Shown: positions 5,924 to 10,564 of the stretch, in pieces | Numbering within the stretch: position 1 is the stretch's first letter | Layout: the number at the start of each line of letters is the position of its first letter | Assembly: GCA_026770585.1 (NCBI GenBank) | Contig: MU647089.1 | Location: 173,009 to 183,727 of the forward strand | Reading direction: 5' to 3' | DNA: 10,719 bases | Source of the DNA: Baffinella frigidus | Lineage: Eukaryota; Cryptophyceae; Cryptomonadales; Baffinellaceae | The notes under the pieces: model-generated | Told to the model about the DNA's origin: nothing | What the model saw: only the letters and a program-made list of their open reading frames with translations | Database searches by the model: none | Position numbers and translations under genes: made by a program

Positions 5924-5948
5924 ATTCCCGGTGCGGGCTCGTTCTTGA

Positions 5949-6027
5949 GGCTCATAGACATTGTATCACTCAACTCAAGGCTAAAGGGCCTATCTAGGAC
6001 CTGTTTCGAGAGTAATAAAGAAGAAGA
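5949..6027 (-). repeat. Inverted copy of 3681-3760
   Basis: GGCTCATAGACATTGTATCA, CTCAACTCAAGGCTAAAGGG and the stretch to GAGAGTAATAAAGAAG are the diverged reverse complement of 3681-3760. The original has only two AAG units at the end; here they lead into a long AAG run. Confidence 0.85.
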
Positions 6028-6053
6028 AGAAGAAGAAGAAGAAGAAGAAGAAG
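6018..6053. repeat. (AAG)12 microsatellite
   Basis: Twelve uninterrupted AAG units are followed by a GAGGAG tail. The inverted relative near 3681-3696 carries only a short AAG stretch, so this run grew after the segment was copied. It joins directly to a solo D end. Confidence 0.95.
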
Positions 6054-6058
6054 AGGAG

Positions 6059-6076
6059 GAGCGAGGTACCCCTGCA
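6059..6076 (+). mobile_element. Solo right end of a D element
   Basis: GAGCGAGGTACCCCTGCA is the terminal part of a D right arm, with TGCA where other copies end TGTA. It is followed by the triplicated locus. The rest of the element is missing and the AAG run takes its place. Confidence 0.75.
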
Positions 6077-6297
6077 GGTACGTTCAGTGGGCTGTGACGT
6101 GTGTGAAGAGATGGTCTTATCCGGGGAAACCTATTTTTCTTTAGTTTGATGGCAAGGACAATTACTACATAAACACTTTAATATTACTAACAAGAACGAA
6201 TTGTGCAGTAATTTTCCTTGCCATCAAACTAAAGAAAAATAGGTTTCCCCGGATAAGGTCCGCGTGCTGAGGCTGAACGGCTGCCTCGCCTTGTAGG
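6077..6297 (+). repeat. Triplicated locus, copy 3 (interrupted by a C element)
   Basis: GGTACGTTCAGTGGGCTGTG, ACGTGTGTGAAGAGATGGTC, then the element, then GGTCCGCGTGCTGAGGCTGA and ACGGCTGCCTCGCCTTGTAG. It lacks the G element found in copy 1. Confidence 0.9.
6117..6256. mobile_element. C-family foldback MITE, type c (140 bp)
   Basis: TTATCCGGGGAAACCTATTT and TTCTTTAGTTTGATGGCAAG are matched by a near-perfect complementary right arm ending CCCCGGATAA. GGTC flanks both sides (6113-6116 and 6257-6260). The uninterrupted locus at 5856-5923 and copy 1 have one GGTC in GATGGTCCGCG, which proves a 4-bp duplication. The sister copy is at 9982-10121. Confidence 0.96.
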
Positions 6298-6301
6298 TCT
6301 C

Positions 6302-6424
6302 TACAGGGGTACCTCGCTCATAAGAAACTTCCTCCCCCTCGGACCCTACAGTAGGCCCATGCCTCTAGGGCCCTATGGTGGCCCAAGGGGGGGGGCAGTT
6401 TCTTATGAGCGAGGTACCCCTGTA
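6302..6424. mobile_element. D-family foldback MITE (123 bp)
   Basis: TACAGGGGTACCTCGCTCAT and ATGAGCGAGGTACCCCTGTA are exact complements. TA lies at both ends. The centre is CCTACAGTAGGCCCATGCC followed by TCTAGGGCCCTATGGTGGCC, and the right arm carries a run of nine G. Confidence 0.93.
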
Positions 6425-6515
6425 CTGCACGTGAACTCGTCGCGGCTGGCGTGTGGGGGGAACGTCTCTGATGGTGACTCACACGGCACGCGAGGGGAGG
6501 CGGCAACACCACCGC

Positions 6516-6571
6516 ATGAGCGAGGCACCCCTGTAAGGACAATATGAGCGAGGTACCCCTGTAAGGACAAC
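6516..6571 (+). mobile_element. Two solo D right ends in tandem (28-bp period)
   Basis: ATGAGCGAGGCACCCCTGTA followed by AGGACAAT is repeated as ATGAGCGAGGTACCCCTGTA and AGGACAAC. Both are D right termini without the rest of the element. They are followed by about 60 bp of unassigned sequence and the poly-C tract. Confidence 0.85.
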
Positions 6572-6630
6572 ACCAACGCATGCGAGGGTCTCGACGCCCC
6601 ACCCTCTCATTTCTCACTTGATGTACACCG

Positions 6631-6661
6631 CCCCCCCCCCCCCCCCCCCCCCCCCTTATTT

Positions 6662-6692
<31 letters not shown>

Positions 6693-6698
6693 TTTTTT

Positions 6699-6757
<59 letters not shown>
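6631..6757. repeat. Very long poly-C tract (25, 30 and 58 C)
   Basis: Runs of 25 C (6631-6655), 30 C (6663-6692) and 58 C (6700-6757) are separated only by T-rich gaps of 7 bases (TTATTTT; TTTTTTT). The complementary strand is poly-G. The glycine- or proline-rich open frames here result from the homopolymer. Run lengths of this size are prone to sequencing and assembly error. Confidence 0.95.
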
Positions 6758-6759
<2 letters not shown>

Positions 6760-6782
6760 CGGTGCATCCCCGCAGGTGCCTG

Positions 6783-6905
6783 AGACGGCCTGCTCGCTCA
6801 TAAGAAACCGCCCCCCCCCCTAGGACCACCATAGGGTCCTAGGCATAGGCCTACTGTAGGGTCCTAGGGGGAGGGGCGGTTTCGTATGAGCGAGGTACCT
6901 CTGTA
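6783..6905. mobile_element. D-family foldback, left end diverged (about 123 bp)
   Basis: CTCGCTCATAAGAAACCG and a 10-C run open the recognisable part. CCTACTGTAGGGTCCTAGG and CGGTTTCGTATGAGCGAGGT follow, and the right end is ACCTCTGTA. The outer left bases no longer match TACAGGGGTACC. Its right flank is the inverted copy of the left flank of the D element at 5178. Confidence 0.85.
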
Positions 6906-6957
6906 GGTTCCTGGGCAGTGTCACGGCCTGCAGATGTTGGCGGGAGAGGATGTGGAG
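6906..6957 (-). repeat. Inverted duplication arm (pairs with 5131-5177)
   Basis: GGTTCCTGGGCAGTGTCACG, GCCTGCAGATGTTGGCGGGA and GAGGAT are the reverse complement of 5131-5177 with one or two changes. Homology ends where the G element inserted at 5130 begins, and this copy has no G element. Confidence 0.85.
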
Positions 6958-7280
6958 CGTCGCGCAGGGATCACAGCGAAGGCATCCCAGACGAGCTGTC
7001 GCCCAAGTGCTGCCAAGAGGGGGCACAGCTCACACAAAATGTCTCGAGGCGACAGACGCACCGCGCACTCCGTGCGAGCGCGACGCCCACACGGTGGACT
7101 ACCACACGAGGCTACCTATGCGAACAGAATAAATGTCGATTGTAAACGTGTGTAGTAATTTTCAGATGAAAAGCAGCGACTTTACACAGGTCCGACCGCT
7201 CAGCGGGCGGAAACGTGATCATTTGCCCACAAAACTTTAAAAGTCCGTTTTATTATGTTCGCCTCGGTAGCCTCGTGTGG
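6958..7280. other. Non-coding stretch with a C-core remnant
   Basis: No credible gene is seen; three overlapping frames of similar length show no domain. GTGTAGTAATTTTC near 7150-7163 is one arm of the C-family core without its partner. About 7132-7230 loosely resembles 823-897. Confidence 0.5.
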
Positions 7281-7403
7281 TACAGGGGTACCTCGCTCAT
7301 AAGAAACCACATGCCCCTAGGACCCTACAGTAGGCCCATGCCTAGGGCCCTATGGTGACCCTAGGGGGGGGGGGCAGTTTCTTATGAGCGAGGTACCCCT
7401 GTA
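7281..7403. mobile_element. D-family foldback MITE (123 bp)
   Basis: TACAGGGGTACCTCGCTCAT and ATGAGCGAGGTACCCCTGTA are exact complements, with TA at both ends. The centre CCTACAGTAGGCCCATGCCT and AGGGCCCTATGGTGACCCTA is close to the family consensus. The right arm has a G run of about ten. Confidence 0.94.
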
Positions 7404-7585
7404 CGAACCTTTCATCAAATGTTGACTTACCCTGAGGCAATTAACTGCACGGCTCTTTTCAAGCAAATGTGTCCACGTTAACCCCGGGAATCCGGCCCCG
7501 ACGAAACCCTCGTAGTCCACCGTGTGGGCAGGGTCTCCGGTTTAGGGCGTGCAGGCACATCTAGGAAGGGTCAACGTGTGCGGGA
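7404..7585. other. Spacer without recognised features
   Basis: About 180 bp lie between two D elements. No gene or repeat shared with the rest of the window was found. Confidence 0.4.
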
Positions 7586-7708
7586 TACAGGGGTTCCTCG
7601 CTCATAAGAAAGCGCGCCCCCCTAGGACCCTGCAGCAGGCCTATCCCCATGGCCATATGGTGGTCCTAAGGGGGTGGCGCTTTCTTATAAGAGCGAGGTA
7701 CCCATGTA
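7586..7708. mobile_element. D-family foldback MITE (123 bp)
   Basis: TACAGGGGTTCCTCGCTCAT and the right arm CTTTCTTATAAGAGCGAGGT followed by ACCCATGTA are the ends. The centre is more diverged than usual (CCTGCAGCAGGCC, CCATGGCCATATGG) but keeps its symmetry. It abuts the I element starting at 7710. Confidence 0.9.
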
Positions 7709-7709
7709 G

Positions 7710-7870
7710 CCACACAGCGGACTTCGACGGGATTTCGAATAAACCCTAAGCAATAAGACCTGAGACCCTGCGGTAGGCAATCTGTAGGGATATAGGGGGG
7801 TTCCTACGGACAAGGTAACGGAAAGGTGGCCCGATTTGGGCCGAAACTCCCTTCGTGGCCCGCTGTGTGG
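7710..7870. mobile_element. I-family element, copy 3 (161 bp)
   Basis: CCACACAGCGGACTTCGACG and CGTGGCCCGCTGTGTGG are the inverted ends; the outer 11 bases are exact complements. The interior TGCGGTAGGCAATCTGTAGG and GGTAACGGAAAGGTGGCCCG matches the copies at 1391 and 4480. The target duplication is not clear. It is placed one base after a D element. Confidence 0.8.
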
Positions 7871-8003
7871 TTGTGGGCGCCGGGGCCACACCTGGCCTAT
7901 CCCCGGAGGAGGCGTCGGTGAACTGATGGCTTTCGGCGGCGCTTCGGGCAGCTCGTCAGCGAAGATCACAGCCCTCACCCCGCGCAGCACCGTCTGCCAC
8001 CGG

Positions 8004-8075
8004 TGGGGGTGAAAATTACTACACGAATGGGGGTGGAAATTACTACACGCACGTGGGGGTGAAAATTACTACACG
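8004..8075 (+). repeat. Three tandem copies of a C-family core arm
   Basis: TGGGGGTGAAAATTACTACACG-like units at 8004-8025, 8028-8049 and 8054-8075 each end in the ATTACTACACG of the C-family inner arm. None has the opposite arm. The array is framed by GCAGCACCGTCTGCCACC on the left and CAACACCGTCTGTCACC on the right, so the frame itself is a direct repeat. Confidence 0.85.
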
Positions 8076-8150
8076 CAACACCGTCTGTCACCCCAACTGC
8101 TCGCGCGGTCTGCCACCCCAACCACGCGACCAGCCTGCGCCGCGGCCTTT

Positions 8151-8219
8151 TTCGGCGGCAAAAAGGGCCGTTCACGGCCCTTTTTGCCGCCGAATTGAAC
8201 GGCCCTTTTTGCCGCCGAA
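8151..8219. repeat. Perfect hairpin with a third arm copy
   Basis: TTCGGCGGCAAAAAGGGCCGT (8151-8171) and its exact complement (8174-8194) are separated by only 2 bases. An identical second copy of the complementary arm follows at 8199-8219. Around it, CAGCCTGCGCCGCGGCCTTT near 8131 recurs as CAGCTTGCGCCGCGGCCTTT near 8248. It looks like a bacterial terminator but lacks any neighbouring gene or U-tract logic. Confidence 0.92.
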
Positions 8220-8299
8220 AAGGGCGTCTTGTGGGCTCGAACCAACCAGCTTGCGCCGCGGCCTTTCGGAAACGCCGCGTGGTTTCATTGTCCGGGCTG

Positions 8300-8421
8300 T
8301 AAAGGAGCCTCGCTCAGAAGAAAGCGCCTCCTTCTACGACCCCTACAGTAGGCGCATGCCTAGGGCCCTATGGTGGTCCTAGGGGGGGGGGGGGGGGTCT
8401 TATGAGCGAGGTAACCCTGTA
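8300..8421. mobile_element. D-family foldback MITE (122 bp)
   Basis: TAAAGGAGCCTCGCTCAGAA and TATGAGCGAGGTAACCCTGTA are diverged D ends with TA at both sides. The centre CCTACAGTAGGCGCATGCCT is intact. The right arm holds a run of 16 G, the longest in the family, and has lost the GGTTTC box. Confidence 0.88.
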
Positions 8422-8561
8422 CTGGTCCACCCTACCAGTCCAGAAGGCTACGACGACCTCTGCTGCACGAATATCCGGGCATAGCGTGACCATTTCCAAC
8501 ACAAAATTGAAGAAAGGCTACACTCCTGGTTCAAACGTGGTCTATGTAGCCTTCGGAGTGG
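8422..8561. other. Spacer of unknown nature
   Basis: An open frame crosses this stretch, but I recognise no domain and it starts inside the D element. It contains the stem AAGGCTAC (8514-8521) and GTAGCCTT (8546-8553). No gene is called. Confidence 0.4.
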
Positions 8562-8596
8562 CTTGGCGTAGCCTGCTCCTCACATCGCATGTCCAT
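8562..8596. repeat. 35-bp direct repeat flanking a foldback, left
   Basis: CTTGGCGTAGCCTGCTCCTC and the following CATCGC-TGTCC recur at 8763-8797, 201 bp downstream. The pair brackets the foldback at 8596-8755. Confidence 0.88.
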
Positions 8597-8755
8597 GCAA
8601 AAAGCTAACGCCAGCGAGGTACTTAGAGCCTACGGGTTGCCTACCGTAGGAGCCCCCCATCCTACGACTTTTGAAGACCTTTTGTTTTAAACGTCGTAGG
8701 AGGAGGGGGGGTTCCTACCGTAGGCTAAGAGGTCCGCTGGCGTTAGCTTTTCGCA
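8596..8755. mobile_element. H foldback element (about 160 bp)
   Basis: TGCAAAAAGCTAACGCCAGCG on the left is matched by CGCTGGCGTTAGCTTTTCGCA on the right with one mismatch. Inside, GCCTACGGGTTGCCTACCGT, GGAGCCCCCCATCCTACGAC and their complements extend the pairing. The interior motif recalls the G and I families. The target duplication is unclear, and it is the only copy here. Confidence 0.82.
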
Positions 8756-8762
8756 TTAATGT

Positions 8763-8797
8763 CTTGGCGTAGCCTGCTCCTCGCATCGCGTGTCCCT
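8763..8797. repeat. 35-bp direct repeat flanking a foldback, right
   Basis: This is the partner of 8562-8596 with three or so base changes. It runs straight into a 27-bp tandem repeat. Confidence 0.88.
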
Positions 8798-8848
8798 CGC
8801 CGTGTAAAGTCACTCCGGGATCCTCGCCGTGTAAAGTCACTCCGGGAT
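8795..8848. repeat. 27-bp tandem duplication
   Basis: CCTCGCCGTGTAAAGTCACT plus CCGGGAT occurs twice, at 8795-8821 and 8822-8848, without differences. Confidence 0.95.
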
Positions 8849-8852
8849 CCTA

Positions 8853-8944
8853 CATGGGGTAATATCCCCAGACTCCCCCTCACGAGGCTATGGTGGGTGA
8901 GTGGATGGTCCTATTGGGGTAGTAGCCCCAGACGCCCTGATCCT
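8853..8944. repeat. Imperfect direct repeat with GGGGTA..CCCC hairpins
   Basis: GGGGTAATATCCCCAGACTC near 8856 and GGGGTAGTAGCCCCAGACGC near 8917 are diverged copies, each with a small stem GGGG/CCCC. Confidence 0.65.
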
Positions 8945-8995
8945 CCCATCGCAAAAAGGCGTCTGGCAGCTGCTCGCGTGCCGGGTGCCCTACCT

Positions 8996-9135
8996 TCACC
9001 TCCACAAAAGTATTAATCGATTGCTTTTTGTGCAACGAAATTTACTACACAAACGCCTTACTATTACTTTTATGAGCAAATCGTGAAGTAATTTTCGTTG
9101 CCAAAAGCAATTAATTATTACTTGTATGGAGATTA
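8996..9135. mobile_element. C-family foldback MITE, type b (140 bp)
   Basis: TCACCTCCACAAAAG on the left and CTTGTATGGAGATTA on the right are the ends. The core GCAACGAAATTTACTACAC and GTAATTTTCGTTGC lies inside the arms ATTGCTTTT and AAAAGCAATTAATTA. ACCT flanks both sides (8992-8995 and 9136-9139), a perfect 4-bp target duplication. It is an inverted relative of the copy at 1233. Confidence 0.92.
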
Positions 9136-9146
9136 ACCTCTCCGAA

Positions 9147-9192
9147 TCCGCCAAACCTCTCCACCTCCATCCGCCAAACCTCTCCACCGCAC
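9147..9192. repeat. 23-bp tandem repeat, two units
   Basis: TCCGCCAAACCTCTCCACC starts at 9147 and again at 9170. Shorter CTCTCC motifs continue on either side. Confidence 0.8.
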
Positions 9193-9273
9193 GCCTCTCC
9201 ATCCGCAGCAATCCTCCACGTGGAGTTCCCCGCATGTTCCTCAGCACGTGCCGCGCCGGGCGCGCGCAGGGGC

Positions 9274-9340
9274 GGCTGGCAGGTTCGAACTCTGGACCCT
9301 TGGCTTACGGGGTGTCGCCCTTACCCGCTACGCCACGGGG
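9274..9340 (-). pseudogene. Degenerate tRNA-like sequence (SINE head or tRNA pseudogene)
   Basis: On the minus strand TGGCGTAGCGGGTAAGGGC resembles an RNA polymerase III A box, and AGTTCGAACC about 30 bases later resembles a B box with an intact TTCGAAC T-loop. The spacing is that of a tRNA. The acceptor, anticodon and most T-stem positions do not pair, so a functional tRNA is unlikely. It may be the head of a tRNA-derived SINE, but I found no tail or target duplication. Confidence 0.45.
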
Positions 9341-9632
9341 TCAATCAACGGTGGGGCCGGGGGGGGGTCCCATCCGACCTCCCCAACGCCTCCAGTGCTG
9401 GAGAAGAGTGGGTTCTCGACGACCCGCCGCGCTGGGGGAGCACGCAGGGGCTGGTGGCCGCTAGCACCATTGCTGGAGCGGAGTGGGTGGTGGTGGTGGG
9501 AGTGGCTCGTTTCTCCCTTACCCGATACGCCACGGGGGCAATCAACGGTAGGGCCGGGGGGGGGTCCCATCCGACCTCCCCAACGCCTCCAGTGCTGGAG
9601 CGGAGTGGGTGGTGGTGGTGGGAGTGGCGCGT
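9318..9632. repeat. 197-bp tandem repeat, partial second unit
   Basis: CCCTTACCCGCTACGCCACG at 9318 recurs at 9515 with few changes, and homology continues through GGGTCCCATCCGACCTCCCC and GCCTCCAGTGCTGGAG. GCTGGAGCGGAGTGGGTGGT and its TGGTGGGAGTGG tail occur at both 9472 and 9594. The A-box part of the tRNA-like sequence is thus duplicated without its B box. The frames here are repeat-borne. Confidence 0.9.
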
Positions 9633-9718
9633 GGAGTGTTCGGCGGACTGGGCGGGCGGTGTAGGCGGCACCAAGTCAGCCCCCCCCCCGCCGTGGGTGG
9701 CGTGCGGCTGCGGCGTGT

Positions 9719-9821
9719 ATCTCTCAAGTCGCCACTGGGGCACCTTGACCCCGCAGAGTTTCTGGGCAGGTCCTAGGGCCCTACTGTAGGGCGTGTGCCC
9801 CTACTGGGCGCTTGAGGGATG
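9719..9821. mobile_element. E-family foldback, reverse orientation (103 bp)
   Basis: TATCTCTCAAGTCGCC on the left and GGGCGCTTGAGGGATG on the right are diverged E ends. The interior GGCAGGTCCTAGGGCCCTAC, then TGTAGGGCGTGTGCCCCTAC, is the reverse complement of the copy at 4359. It is the most diverged complete E copy. Confidence 0.8.
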
Positions 9822-9848
9822 GTCTCCACTGCAGAAGCCGAGTTCCTT

Positions 9849-9870
9849 TCCCCCCGGAAATCCGGGGGGA
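9849..9870. repeat. Perfect short hairpin
   Basis: TCCCCCCGGA at 9849-9858 and TCCGGGGGGA at 9861-9870 are exact complements with a 2-base loop. Confidence 0.85.
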
Positions 9871-9981
9871 GGTCCGATGGAATCGATAGCAATGGATAAT
9901 ATTGTAGCACAAATCGTTTAGATGGACTGTATCCGTGAAGCCCTCGGTTGCTGAAAAGGGGGTGAGTGGTGGGGGACACCT

Positions 9982-10121
9982 TTATCCGGGGAAACCTATT
10001 TTTCTTTTATTTGATGGCAACGAAAATGACTACACAAATGCTTTAATATTACTAACAAGAACGATTTGTGTAGTAATTTTCGTTGCCATCAAATTAAAGA
10101 AAAATAGGTTTCCCCGGATAA
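9982..10121. mobile_element. C-family foldback MITE, type c (140 bp)
   Basis: TTATCCGGGGAAACCTATTT and the near-perfect complementary right arm ending CCCCGGATAA enclose the core GGCAACGAAAATGACTACAC and GTGTAGTAATTTTCGTTGCC. ACCT flanks both sides (9978-9981 and 10122-10125). The right flank, ACCTGGATGTCGAGGATGCG, also exists without the element at 10309-10328, preceded by GATGC. This is a second empty-site confirmation. Confidence 0.96.
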
Positions 10122-10182
10122 ACCTGGATGTCGAGGATGCGGGGCATGAGATCTGAGAATGCCAGAAGCATTTCGCGCTCCC
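10122..10182. repeat. About 60-bp direct repeat, copy 1 (pairs with 10309-10367)
   Basis: ACCTGGATGTCGAGGATGCG, then CTGAGAATGCCAG and GCATTTCGCGCTC, recur 187 bp downstream with a few substitutions. The C element sits exactly at the left edge of this copy. Confidence 0.93.
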
Positions 10183-10308
10183 GAAAACGGATCCCTATGT
10201 GTTCATAGGAGTTGGAAGAAGATTAATTAGGGCCCTAAGTAAATTTAATTAGGGCAGAATCCGGTTTGATATTCCATTTTATATTAAATAAAACATGTTC
10301 CCGGATGC
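10183..10308. other. AT-rich spacer between direct repeats
   Basis: This stretch holds TTAATTAGGGC twice (near 10223 and 10246) around GGGCCCTAAGTAAATT. No gene was found. Confidence 0.5.
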
Positions 10309-10367
10309 ACCTGGATGTCGAGGATGCGAGGAATGAGGTCTGAGAATGCCAGCAGCATTTCGCGCTC
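10309..10367. repeat. About 60-bp direct repeat, copy 2 (empty site)
   Basis: This partner of 10122-10182 carries a single ACCT and no C element to its left. Confidence 0.93.
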
Positions 10368-10564
10368 TCCCGCCACCAGGATTGTTAGGTAGTACGTCAC
10401 TGCACCCCACACCTTCGTGAGTGCCCCCACACAATCCGTCGGCACTCACCACCGAGGACACCATCCCATAAGTGCCAAGTTCTCACACCATCCTCTTCGT
10501 CGGTGATCACCACCCACACCATAGTTCTTCACTCACCATCGCAAGACACCATCCGTCAGTACGT
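10368..10564. other. Non-coding stretch with CACC-rich short repeats
   Basis: Short motifs such as CACTCACCA, CACCATCC and CACACCAT recur irregularly. No gene, RNA or foldback was recognised. Confidence 0.4.

Noticed and set aside
6318-6803. Glycine-rich and proline-rich open frames around the poly-C tract
   Set aside because: They are translations of the homopolymer and of D elements, and they overlap on both strands.
6918-7155. Three overlapping open frames of 60-75 codons
   Set aside because: All three plus-strand frames stay open over the same stretch, which indicates composition and not coding.
8151-8194. Rho-independent terminator
   Set aside because: The hairpin is strong, but there is no upstream gene and the surroundings are eukaryotic repeats.
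8402-8608. A 68-codon open frame that looks less repetitive than others
   Set aside because: It begins inside a D element and ends in the H foldback; no domain could be recognised.
9274-9340. Functional tRNA gene
   Set aside because: Only the A and B boxes are recognisable; the acceptor and anticodon stems do not pair.
9126-9789. Open frames of up to 189 codons on both strands
   Set aside because: The GC-rich 197-bp repeat removes stop codons in several frames at once. Frames on both strands are equally long and no family is recognisable.
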